NCBI GenBank assembly: GCA_900546785.1
Contig: URED01000021.1
Coordinates: 1-36,815, forward strand
DNA from: an uncultured Oscillospiraceae bacterium
GTDB lineage: Bacteria > Bacillota > Clostridia > Oscillospirales > Acutalibacteraceae
DNA length: 36,815 bases
Direction: 5' to 3'
The notes under the pieces are model-generated. The model did not search any database, was not told the DNA's origin, and saw nothing but the letters and a program-made list of their open reading frames with translations. This document shows, piece after piece, positions 1 through 9,600 of the stretch (positions are counted from its first letter, which is position 1; the number at the start of each line of letters is the position of its first letter). Position numbers and translations under genes: made by a program.

Positions 1-1352
1 AGATCACCACAGATGAAACAGGCTACGCAAAATCAAAGGAACTCTATCTCGGCAAGTACACCGTGGTTGAAAAGACCGCATCAAACGGTTTCTACAACTC
101 CAACGAACAGCACGATGTGGAACTCACTTACGCAGGGCAGACCGTCTCTGTAACCTCTACTAAGCTCAATTTGTTCAATGAGCGCCAGAAAGTAACGGTA
201 TCACTTTCCAAAGAACTCGAGCAGGACGAAACTTTCGGCATCGGAATGAATGACGAGATCCAAAATGTTCAGTTTGGCATCTTTGCCGATGAGGACATCA
301 CGGCAGCAGACAGCTCCGTTATTCCCCAAGACGCTTTGATTGCCTATGCGAACTGCGATGAAAACGGCAACATCACCTTTAACTGCGACTTGCCAATCGG
401 ATTCAAGTGGTATGTCAAAGAGATTGCAACCGATGAGCACTATGTACTGTCCGATGAAAAGTATGCGTTCAACACCGAATATCAAGGACAGGAAGTACAG
501 ACCATCGAGATCACCGTTAATGACGGAGAGCCGATAGAAAACGAACTGATCTACGGTACGGTCAAAGGCTTAAAGACAGACAGAGAAACCGGCAAGACCA
601 TTGAGGGTGCTTTGTTCGGTCTGTTTAAGAATGATGAAACCGAGTTCACAGAGGACGCCGCCATCCTTACCGCTGAATCGGATAATGGCGGTATCTTCAC
701 GTTCAAGAATGTACCGTTCGGCGAGTGGATCATCAAAGAACTTCAGCCGGCTGAAAACTATCTGCCGAGTGATGAGATCTATACGGTTACGGTTTCTGCT
801 GATGAACAGGTAATCGAGATCAACGCAGTCAACGACCAAATCCCTGAACTGAAAACTACTGCTACGATAAACGGCGAGAAAGAGGTCGAGGTCAAAGACG
901 AGATCACCATTAAGGATGTGGTCGAATACAAGCACCTTGTGCCTGGAAAAGAATACACAATCAAAGGCGTGCTCATAGATAAGGCAACCAATGAGCCGTT
1001 CAAAGTGGACGGGAAAGAGATCACTTCCGAAGTGGCTTTCGTACCCGAAGAATCGAGCGGCGAGATGGTTGTTTCCTTTACTTTTGATGCAAGCGGAATC
1101 ACAGAAGAAACGGAGCTTGTGGTATTTGAAACGCTGTATCGTGACGGTATTGAGATCGCCGCGCATGCGGATATCGAGGATGAAGGTCAGACCGTGACGA
1201 TCACTGTGCCTGAGCCTGAGATACCCAATACAGGCGATGCGAGCAGCAGACGAACATTGGCTACGGTGATGGGCATTTCGGCATTTGGTATTTTCGCTCT
1301 TGCCTATTATCTGCTCAAAAAGAAAAAGGCTAACAAGGAGGACAAAGCATAA
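1..1352 (+). CDS. VaFE/SpaA-like wall-anchored surface protein (5' partial)
   Basis: The reading frame is open from base 3 to the TAA at 1350-1352, so the start lies upstream of the window; the GTG at 63 is not the true start. Two SpaA/Cna-B-like beta domains are visible at about 171-540 and 540-835 (pattern G-x-F...V-P-F-G-x-W-x-I-K-E-L, typical of pilin-type repeats). A VaFE/T-Q ester-bond-like domain follows at about 846-1205: it starts at the KTTATING segment, contains a VVFETLYRDG stretch and ends at EGQTVTI, which would supply the Thr and Gln of the intramolecular ester bond. The C-terminus is a sortase signal: IPNTG (1221-1235), a hydrophobic span, then KKKKANKEDK. It is probably displayed on the cell wall for cell contact during transfer. 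The sortase at 27435 is a possible but unproven partner, since class B enzymes often prefer other motifs. Confidence 0.85.
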   Translation, partial: ITTDETGYAKSKELYLGKYTVVEKTASNGFYNSNEQHDVELTYAGQTVSVTSTKLNLFNERQKVTVSLSKELEQDETFGIGMNDEIQNVQFGIFADEDITAADSSVIPQDALIAYANCDENGNITFNCDLPIGFKWYVKEIATDEHYVLSDEKYAFNTEYQGQEVQTIEITVNDGEPIENELIYGTVKGLKTDRETGKTIEGALFGLFKNDETEFTEDAAILTAESDNGGIFTFKNVPFGEWIIKELQPAENYLPSDEIYTVTVSADEQVIEINAVNDQIPELKTTATINGEKEVEVKDEITIKDVVEYKHLVPGKEYTIKGVLIDKATNEPFKVDGKEITSEVAFVPEESSGEMVVSFTFDASGITEETELVVFETLYRDGIEIAAHADIEDEGQTVTITVPEPEIPNTGDASSRRTLATVMGISAFGIFALAYYLLKKKKANKEDKA

Positions 1353-1450
1353 TGGAAGTGAAAGCCATAATCGGAATTGCGGCGGTGGTTGCCATCCTCG
1401 CAGTAATCGTCGTTTTACAGATCCGAAACCGAAACAAATCCGGTAGTTAA
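1352..1450 (+). CDS. 32-aa single-pass membrane peptide
   Basis: A short ORF whose ATG overlaps the previous stop (TAATG), with AAGGAGG at 1335-1341 about ten bases upstream, so it is translationally coupled to the surface protein. The product begins MEVKAIIGIAAVVAILAVIV, one hydrophobic helix, and ends in a basic polar tail (QIRNRNKSGS). No family is recognised. The tight coupling and topology suggest a small membrane partner of the surface protein, but this is inference. It is followed immediately by a terminator. Confidence 0.6.
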   Translation: MEVKAIIGIAAVVAILAVIVVLQIRNRNKSGS

Positions 1451-1458
1451 CCTATGTG

Positions 1459-1492
1459 CGGGCAGTCTTTAAAAAGGCTGCCCGTATTTTTT
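1459..1492 (+). terminator. rho-independent terminator
   Basis: CGGGCAG (1459-1465) pairs with CTGCCCG (1478-1484). The stem extends inward through TCTT/AAGG with one G-T wobble, giving about 11 bp around a TAAA loop, followed by TATTTTTT (1485-1492). It ends the surface-protein transcript. The next gene's Shine-Dalgarno starts directly after the T-run, so the hairpin also lies in the untranslated leader of the downstream operon. Confidence 0.8.
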
Positions 1493-1510
1493 GAAAGGAG
1501 GTCAGGTAAC

Positions 1511-1792
1511 TTGGAAAAGAGAATGAACGGAGACTTTGAGATTATTCAAAGTCTTAAGATAGCAAACAGCGAAATCGTGCTTGCGCATAACCCGAAAAAC
1601 ACCCTTACACCCTATGTGACCTGGGAGTGCAATCCCGAAAATAACAGCTACTTTTGGGGGCACTATTTCAAAGATTTGTATTCAGCACAAAAAGACTTGG
1701 TTTCCCGTGGTAATGACAAGGTGCAGTTTTATGATAAATTCCACAGAAAAGCAAACAAGGAGCCTGAACGCAATACAGACGATGGGCGCTAA
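1511..1792 (+). CDS. small ICE-associated protein of unknown function
   Basis: The start is probably TTG at 1511, with AAAGGAGG at 1495-1502 nine bases upstream; an ATG at 1523 is the alternative. The longer reading from ATG 1454 would run through the terminator hairpin and is rejected. The product is about 93 aa, soluble and mixed alpha/beta, with a central conserved-looking segment (TWECNPENNSYFWGHYF) and a charged tail. I recognise the general type as a small protein found near helicase/methylase modules of Clostridia ICEs, but I cannot name a family. It opens a coupled run of small genes reaching to 3630. Confidence 0.65.
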   Translation: MEKRMNGDFEIIQSLKIANSEIVLAHNPKNTLTPYVTWECNPENNSYFWGHYFKDLYSAQKDLVSRGNDKVQFYDKFHRKANKEPERNTDDGR

Positions 1793-1949
1793 ACAATATG
1801 ACTGCTCCGTCTGCAATTACCGTGACCGCACAATCAACTTCTGCGGCTTCTGCACCAAAAGAATGCTTGATGAATTAAAGGAGGCTAAGAAAAGACGAAA
1901 TGCGCTTAAAAGCAACGACCTATCAGCAGAAATCAAGGGTGCTGAATAA
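1782..1949 (+). CDS. 55-aa small zinc-ribbon-like protein
   Basis: ATG at 1782 overlaps the end of the previous gene by 11 bases. The product starts MGAKQYDCSVCNYRDRTINF and continues CGFC, so it has two CxxC pairs about ten residues apart, followed by a highly charged helix (KRMLDELKEAKKRRNALK). The two cysteine pairs suggest a small metal-binding knuckle and a basic helix that could touch nucleic acid or a protein partner; this is inference. The stop falls after the start of the next gene, so translation is again coupled. Confidence 0.55.
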   Translation: MGAKQYDCSVCNYRDRTINFCGFCTKRMLDELKEAKKRRNALKSNDLSAEIKGAE

Positions 1950-2133
1950 GCTGTTTTCTTTCGGCGTGGAAACAGAAAAAGACCTGCAAAAGCTCACCCT
2001 TGAAAATATCCTTGAGATCAAGAACATCACCATACCCGAAATGGCGATCATTACCGAACTGCAAAAGCAGGTCAAGGCAGGCACACTGTATTCCTATCTT
2101 GCCGGAGGTGAAAGCGATGAGCAAAACGAATAA
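1900..2133 (+). CDS. 77-aa protein, possible helix-hairpin-helix fold
   Basis: ATG at 1900 lies inside the end of the previous gene, with AAAGGAGG at 1878-1885. The product is helical: LFSFGVETEKDLQKLTLENI followed by LEIKNITIPEMAIITELQKQ. This spacing (a short hydrophobic turn, then a leucine-rich helix and a second hairpin) resembles the helix-hairpin-helix of RNA polymerase alpha C-terminal domains, which would suggest DNA or protein contact. That resemblance is by eye only. It overlaps the next gene by 17 bases and belongs to the same coupled cluster. Confidence 0.55.
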   Translation: MRLKATTYQQKSRVLNKLFSFGVETEKDLQKLTLENILEIKNITIPEMAIITELQKQVKAGTLYSYLAGGESDEQNE

Positions 2134-3082
2134 GCTGTCTATACGCTGCGCACAGGAGAATGAGATGATATATACCTTTGCACAGTCACAGCAGCTATAT
2201 ATGCAGACAGGCTGCGTCGGTTATCTTCGTGGTGATTTCGGACACGGAAACGAGTTCTATACCTCTTGGTTTGATAAAGCCCCGTTTAGAAAAACGCCCG
2301 AATTTCAGTCTGAGTTTAACGAGGTCATCACAGCGTTCAGAGATGATCCGCAGTACCGTGGAATCCTGCACAATCTTGAGGATATGAAGATGCTTTGCAC
2401 AACAAGACCGCAGAGCAAAATGCCGGAAAGACTCAAAGAACACAGCTATGCTTTCAGAGCGGATACCGAAAAACACGCCTACCTTATCCGCCTGTTCCCG
2501 CAAAAAGGTGACTATAACTTCTATATCTACGCATACCAAAGAGAGCACTTTGAACGCCACTTGGAGAAAGCAGCAAGCGGTATCCGCTTTATCACACCCG
2601 ACTATGAAGAACGGTTTACGATTCCAGACGGAGATCAAATCCTTATCACCTCGCCGGACGGAGCGAAAACAACACGAACTTGCCGATATATTGACGACTA
2701 TCATTTGGAGGTCGGAAACAACCTTTATCACATCTGCGAGTTTGCCGAGAAAATGGAACAGGCGAAAAATACAGTTATTCCGCAGCGCTCCGCCCTGCCC
2801 GATCAGTGCTTTGCCTTTGTGGAAAGTGAAAACCGCATTGCAATCATCAAAAAGGGCGAAAGCGGATATTACCCTATAGAGTCAGACGGCAAAGACGCTG
2901 AGCAAAACAAAGCGTTCACAAAGCTGCTCAATGCACAAAGCGGAGTCAGTCCCAAACAGGCGGAAGCGATGAAGGCAGGCTCGATGTTCGGCTGGGGCAC
3001 CCCTGCTGCCGATCCGAAAAATTATGATGATAAAGGCGGAGCGGATTTAAAAAAAGCAAAGGACAGAGGTGAGGCAAGATGA
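2117..3082 (+). CDS. ICE-associated protein of unknown function (321 aa)
   Basis: The start is ATG 2117, with GGAGGTG at 2104-2110 at good spacing; the longer frame from 2000 adds a residue run that is only the shadow of the preceding gene. The protein appears soluble. The centre has a recognisable ICE-family signature: RFITPDYEERFTIPDGDQI, then TCRYIDDYHLEVGNNLYHIC, which I have seen in hypothetical proteins next to SNF2/methylase genes of Clostridia elements. The C-terminus has a GWGTPAADP segment and a Lys/Asp-rich tail. No catalytic motif is visible. The stop overlaps the next start (ATGA at 3079), which indicates coupling. Confidence 0.65.
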   Translation: MSKTNKLSIRCAQENEMIYTFAQSQQLYMQTGCVGYLRGDFGHGNEFYTSWFDKAPFRKTPEFQSEFNEVITAFRDDPQYRGILHNLEDMKMLCTTRPQSKMPERLKEHSYAFRADTEKHAYLIRLFPQKGDYNFYIYAYQREHFERHLEKAASGIRFITPDYEERFTIPDGDQILITSPDGAKTTRTCRYIDDYHLEVGNNLYHICEFAEKMEQAKNTVIPQRSALPDQCFAFVESENRIAIIKKGESGYYPIESDGKDAEQNKAFTKLLNAQSGVSPKQAEAMKAGSMFGWGTPAADPKNYDDKGGADLKKAKDRGEAR

Positions 3083-3630
3083 CGAAAAACAAGTTTGTTC
3101 TCTGGAGTGATATTGACCTTGATTTTGACGACTGGAAAGACGATCTACAGGCTGAATATCCCGATATGAGCGAAAACGAGCTGCTTGCCGTTATGTATAA
3201 GATAAACGCCGACCACCTCGGTGACGAGAGAATGAATCTCGACAAACAGCTTTCACAGCCCATCATCATTATCGGCGATATTGGCAGATGGGACGGGCGT
3301 GTGCGGGGCTACAAAATGATAGATTCCGGCAACCTAAAGGATTGTTTGTATACGGACTGCGATATGGCGGAGTGGTATGTAGACAGGCGTGGTGACCTGC
3401 GGTGTACCGCCGTGCACCACGACGGTACAAACTATTATCTGTATCGTGTGTTTAAAGAAGGCGCAAGCGAAACACAGATCGAGAACCTGCAAAACAAAAT
3501 CTATTACGGCAAGGCTACAAGGTCGGATATTACAAGAGTGACCAAAAGGCTCGGTGACGAGATCAGCAAGATATACGGAATTGATCTGCCGTTCACGAGA
3601 GAAAAACCGCCGAGAGCGCCGGAAAGATAG
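3079..3630 (+). CDS. ICE-associated protein of unknown function (183 aa)
   Basis: It starts in the ATGA overlap with the previous gene. The N-terminus (VLWSDIDLDFDDWKDDLQAE) and centre (IIIIGDIGRWDGRVRGYKMI, then a DCLYTDCDMAEWYVD stretch and CTAVHHDGTNYYLYRVFKEG) match a type of hypothetical protein commonly placed just before the large helicase/methylase gene of Tn1549-like elements. It has no membrane segment, signal peptide or catalytic motif that I can identify. The stop lies 11 bases before the TTG start of the 2739-aa gene, inside that gene's ribosome site region, so the two are almost certainly co-expressed. Confidence 0.65.
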   Translation: MTKNKFVLWSDIDLDFDDWKDDLQAEYPDMSENELLAVMYKINADHLGDERMNLDKQLSQPIIIIGDIGRWDGRVRGYKMIDSGNLKDCLYTDCDMAEWYVDRRGDLRCTAVHHDGTNYYLYRVFKEGASETQIENLQNKIYYGKATRSDITRVTKRLGDEISKIYGIDLPFTREKPPRAPER

Positions 3631-3641
3631 GAGGTGGAAAC

Positions 3642-6600
3642 TTGCCGAGTAAATTTGAACTGATCACGAAAGTATACTACGATATGTGCAAAGAGGTGGT
3701 GCGCTCACCGCAGGCGTGGCAGAGATTCTTGGAATCAGCCTGCCGCAATTACAGACTGCGCTTTGACGAACAACTGCTCGTTTTCGCACAAAGATCAGAC
3801 GCAACCGCCGTGCTTGAATTTGAGAAGTGGAACAGGCGTTTCGGCAGGCACATCAACAGAGGCACAAAAGGCATTGCCGTCTTTGAGAATGTGGAAAAGA
3901 CAAGAATCAAGCACTATTTCGATATATCCGATACAAGCGAAACGGAGCACGCAAGACCTGTTCCCATATGGAAATACAAAGACGAATATGAACAGGCAGT
4001 CATTGAAACGCTGGAAAACACATTCGGCGAGCTGGAGCACAAAAACGATATGATCGACGCCGTAATCTCTGCCGCAGATAACGCAACTGAGGACAATACC
4101 CTCGACTATATCTCCGATCTTATCAGATCTACGCAGAACAGCTTCCTTGAAGAGCTTGACGATGACAGCGTATTCACTGTTTACCGCACGCTGATCAAAA
4201 ACAGCGTGGCATATATGATACTTTCAAGGCTCGGTGTCAGCGCAGACCAATATTTCGGCAGAGAGGAATTTGCAGGCGCAGTCAATTTTAATACGCCCGA
4301 AACACTCAACGCCGTAGGCTTTGCCACCAGCGATATAGCGGAGATTGCGCTCAATGAAGTGTCAAAAACCGTACTGTCGCTTGAAAAAACAGATCGCATA
4401 ATTGCAAAGCCCGAACAGGTCGGATATACTGAAACCGAGATCAAAAACGAAAGGAGCGTTTCAAATGACAGAACTCACATACAGAACCGAGGGCGAAGTG
4501 CAGATACCGAATCTGATCCTGCCCACGCAGAAGAATTTGACATTGAGCAGATATGGGCAGATGAGAAAACAGTTTCTCAAGGAGGAACACCGCCTGCTCT
4601 ATTACAATCTGCTGACAACGGGCAAGCTCGACAGTCATCTGACGGAGACGGACGAGAGAGCGAAAGAGATGGAGCAATCGCTGATGAAACAGATGGCAGC
4701 GCAGGAGGGCTTGACGGAGGAACGCAAAGCAGCGGATCAGATGGCTTGGGTACAGAGAATGAACAATTTGAAAAGCCGAGTGCAGGAGATCGTGCTCAAC
4801 GAAGTTATCTACCAGATTTAAGCGGTGAACTGCCGCCCTTTACGGACGAAAACTTAATACTCGGAATACTATCCAACCCCGATGATAATCTCAAACAGAA
4901 AAAGACGGCTATCGCCAAATTCTTTGCCGAAACTTCGGACAATACAAAGCGAGCCGACTTTATCAAAGATGTATATCCATACAGATTTACCGAGCTTATC
5001 CTCAACGAACAGCGGGTGGGATATGTAACGGCAGAAAACGGACTTCTCTTGTGGAGGGGCAGCTACCCTTCAAGAACAGAGGAGTCCGTTTTTTCGTGGG
5101 ATATTGTTGCCGAACTTGTCGGGCAGCTCATAGACGAGGGCAACTACCTGCCGAAAGAAAAAAAGGCTGAGCCTGCACAGATCAGTCTTTTTGATACGGC
5201 GGATATTCCCGACGAACAGAATTTCACTGAGACAGAGCAGGTGTCATTCTTTACCGATCTCGGCGTATCACAGCAGATCATAGACGAGGTTTTGTGTATC
5301 GGCGCAAACGACCAAAACAGCACGCTGGATATTGCTATGTTTTTCCGCAGGGACAGAGGAACTGCGTACAACGCCGCTTTTCTGAAACGGCATTACGGCA
5401 CAAACGGCACGGGCTTTCTCTTTCAAGGCGAGCATATCTCGGTTTGGTATGACGAAAGCGGCATAAAAGTCTCCAGGGGCGATTACGCAAACCGTTCCGG
5501 CGCAACGCTTGTGACTTGGAAACAGGCTGCAAAGCGAATTCGGGAACTGCTTGATATGGGCAGATATATGCCGCAGGAAAGCCTTGACAAGATCGATGAC
5601 AAAGAGCTTTCCGTCGTATCGGATCGGCTGGCGACTTTTATCCGGGATATGCGTGGAGATAACGCAAAAGAATATTTGCCGACTATACGAGCAATCACGG
5701 ATAATGTTAAGGGCGGCTATCCGGAGGAAGTAAAAGCCGTAAAAGAACTTCTGTCCGATGCAGAACGCTTTGATACCATATTCCGTGAATATGACGATTT
5801 CCAAAACGCTGTTTCAGACGGAACTGTTTCCGTTTACAGATACGGTTATGAATATTCCGTGCCGTATGTTTTTGAGATATTCAAGGGTATGCGGCTTGCG
5901 CCCTTGGAATTCAAAGCGGCGGCGGACTTTGCTCCCCGCAGGGAGCGTTTCATAACCGAGGACGAGATCAAAAGAATTATCCGAGGTCACGATGCAGCGT
6001 CTGAGTTCCGGCTTGCCACATACTCGTTCTTTTTATCCCATTCCGATGAAAAGGAAAGAGTGCAGTTTTTTAAAGATCACTACGGGTGGCAAGGCAGCTA
6101 TGACGGCAGCGATAATATTGAGTATGGCGCAAAGGGTCTGCTGTTCAGCCACGGCGATCTGTCGGAGCCTTACGCAAAGGCGGAAATACCGTGGAAAAGG
6201 TATGTTAAATATGTAGAAGATCTGATTACCGGGCGGAATTTTCTTTCGCAGGCGGATCTGGAATCCGTAGACGATTATGAAAGAAAACAGGTCGCAAAAG
6301 CCGTTATGGATTTTTGGATCGGCGTCCCATTCGGCAATCAAAAGCCCGATTTCTATAACGATTCGGATTATTGGAACTCTGTTGAAAAAATAGCCGGTAT
6401 GCTTGAAAGCCCCGATGACGCCGAGAATATTCAGAAAGCAATGCTTGAAACGAGCAATGCCGTTACCTTTGAGGAAAGATACAGGGACTATGCGGAAAAC
6501 GGTCTTAAAACCATAGAGGAATATGTAAACGGCACATATACCTGTTTCGGGGATAAAAGCAGGACGATAGCGCCTTTGATAAAGGTCGAAAGCAAACCTG

Positions 6601-9600
6601 CCGAAAAAGAAACAGAATTACCAGAATGGCTCACGGAATACCGTGAAATCAAAGCAGAAGATCCGCAGGCGCTTGTTTTCTATCAAGTCGGCGATTTCTA
6701 TGAGTGCTATTTTGATGACGCCAAGACCGTTGCAGACGAGCTTGACCTTGTTCTCACGGGCAGAAACGCAGGCGGCGAACGCATTTCAATGTGCGGTTTT
6801 CCGAAACACAGTCTTGATGAATATATGGGCAGGTTCTCCGAAAAGGGCTACAGGATAGCCGTTTCGTCCGCCGAAAAAGGAGAGCGGATAACCACTTGGT
6901 ATACGCCCGATTATTCCGAAGAAGTGCAGAAAGCACAAGATACGAAAGAAACGGACACAATACCTGCATTTGAGACAGCGCCGAAAACAAATCCATATAC
7001 CTTTGACCTGCATCCCGAAATTCCGCTTGACGAACGGCACGATTTTGACTTTGCCAATCACGAGATACAAGATGTAAACAAAAAAGAGCGTTTTCACAGG
7101 AACTATGCAGCTATTAAGGTCTTGAAAGATTGTCAATCAGAAAACCGATTCGCTACACCTGAGGAGCAGATGATTTTGTCAAGGTATTACGGCTGGGGCG
7201 GTATTCCCGAAGCCTTTGATGAAAGAGCGGATACCTGGAGAACCGAATATGCAATGCTGAAAAACATTCTGACGCCTGATGAATACGCATCGGCAAGAAA
7301 AAGCACCCTCACCGCTTTCTATACCCCGCAGCCCGTGATCTCCGCCATATACAAGGTAATGGAAAACCTCGGTTTTAAGCAGGGCAATATTTTGGAACCG
7401 TGCTGCGCCATCGGCAACTTCATCGGTATGTTGCCCGAAAGTATGAAAGACAGCAAGGTGTACGGCATAGAGATAGACAATATCTCGGCGGGTATCGCAC
7501 AGCAGCTTTATCAGTCCTCCTCCGTTATGAACGCACCGTTTGAAAAGGCGGAGTTGCCGGACAGCTTCTTTGACGCCGTCGTAGGCAATGTGCCTTTCGG
7601 CGACTACTCGCTTGCCGATAAAAGATACGACAAGTACCACTTTCTTATTCACGATTATTTCTTTGCCAAGTCTCTTGATAAGCTGAGACCAGGCGGCGTG
7701 ATATGCCTTGTCACTTCCAAAGGTACGATGGATAAGGAGAGCACGGAAGTGCGCCGATATATCGCACAGAGAGCCGAACTGCTCGGTGCCATCAGACTGC
7801 CGGACAACACCTTTAAAAGCAATGCCGGCACGGAGGTGACTTCGGATATTCTGATCCTGCAAAAGCGTGACAGGATCATAGATATTGAGCCGGACTGGAT
7901 ATTCCTTGATGAAGATGAGAACGGCATACGAATGAACAAGTATTTCGTTGACCACCCCGATATGGTGCTCGGTGAAATGGTGATGCAGTCGGGCAGATTT
8001 AAGCCCGAAAGCGCCTGCAAAGCGTATGAGGACAGAACGCTGGAGGAACAGCTTGAAGTCGCTGTTCAAAATATTGAGGGCGAGATCAGCGAATACACCC
8101 TTGAAGATACGCAGGAGAGCGAGGAAACATATATCCCCGCCGATCCGAATGTGCGCAACTTTTCCTACACCGTTGTGGACGGGCAGATCTATTTTCGTGA
8201 AAACTCTGTTATGCGTGAGGTGCAGACTTCTGAAACGGCTAAGAACAGGATCAAGGGTATGATCGAGATTCGGGACTGCGTTAAAAATCTTCTTGAAATG
8301 CAGACCGAGGACTATTCCGACGCTGCAATAGATACCGAACAGCGCAGGCTGAACGAGATCTACGATACCTTCGTCAAGAAATACGGATATATCAATTCAC
8401 GGGGCAATGCGTCCGCCTTTTCCGATGACAGCTCATATTTCCTTATATGCTCCCTTGAGATATTCAAAGACGGCGAATTTGAGCGAAAGGCGGATATGTT
8501 CACCAAGCGGACGATTCAGCCGCATATCGCCAAAACACACGCCGACACTTCCATTGAGGCTTACGGCATCTCTATCGGAGAAAAAGCAAAAGTGGATATG
8601 CCCTTTATGTGTGAACTGACAGGCAAAAGCGAGGAGGAAATCTATTCTGACCTAAAAGGCGTTATCTTTCTCAATCCTGCATATGACGAAAACAGCGGGA
8701 GTGTTTCAAAGTATTTGCCTGCCGATGAATATCTGTCGGGAAATGTACGCACAAAACTTCGTGAGGCAAAGAGATTAGCCGAAAGCGATGAAAGGTTTAT
8801 GGTTAATGCGCAGGCGCTTGAAAAGGTGCAGCCGGTTGATCTGAAAGCAAATGAGATCGAGGTGCATCTCGGCGTCACCTGGCTGCCGCTGGAAATCATT
8901 GACCGCTTTATGTATGAGACTTTCCAAACGCCCTACTATACAAGGAGCTCCATCAAGGTACACTACAACGAGCTCGCGAATGTATGGAACATCACAAACA
9001 AGTCGGCGGATAACATCAACCTTACCGTTACGCAGAAATACGGCACAAGCCGAAAGAACGCTTTTCATATCCTTGAAGCCACGCTCAATCTGCGTAATGT
9101 GCGTGTGTTTGATTATGAGGAAGATGAAAACGGAAAAAGAGTCGCTATTCTCAACAAAAAGGAGACGGCGATTGCACAGGCAAAGCAGGAACTGATCAAA
9201 CAGACCTTTAAGGAATGGATATGGAAAGACCCCAAACGGCGTGAAAAGCTCTGCAAGCTGTACAACGAAAAGTTTAACAGTATTCGTCCCCGTGAATATG
9301 ACGGCAGCCATATCGTATTTGAGGGAATGAATCCCGAAATCACTTTAAGAACGCATCAGAAAAACGCTGTTGCGAGGGGCATATACGGCGGCAACACGCT
9401 GCTTGCGCACTGCGTAGGCGCAGGAAAGACTTACACGATGGCGGCAATCGCACAGGAAAGCAAAAGACTTGGATTGTGTTCCAAGTCTTTATTCGTTGTA
9501 CCGAATCATCTTATATCCCAATGGGCAAGCGAATATCTCACGCTTTATCCGTCCGCAAAGATACTTGCCGCAACGAAAAAGGACTTTGAAACGAAGAACA

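Noticed and set aside
570..1166. Minus-strand ORF (198 aa) opposite the surface protein
   Set aside because: Antisense to clear beta-repeat domains, with no start context; treated as a chance frame.
7179..8069. Long minus-strand ORF (296 aa) opposite the methylase region
   Set aside because: No ribosome site and no family pattern; it lies antisense to a well-supported conserved domain, so it is a shadow of codon bias.
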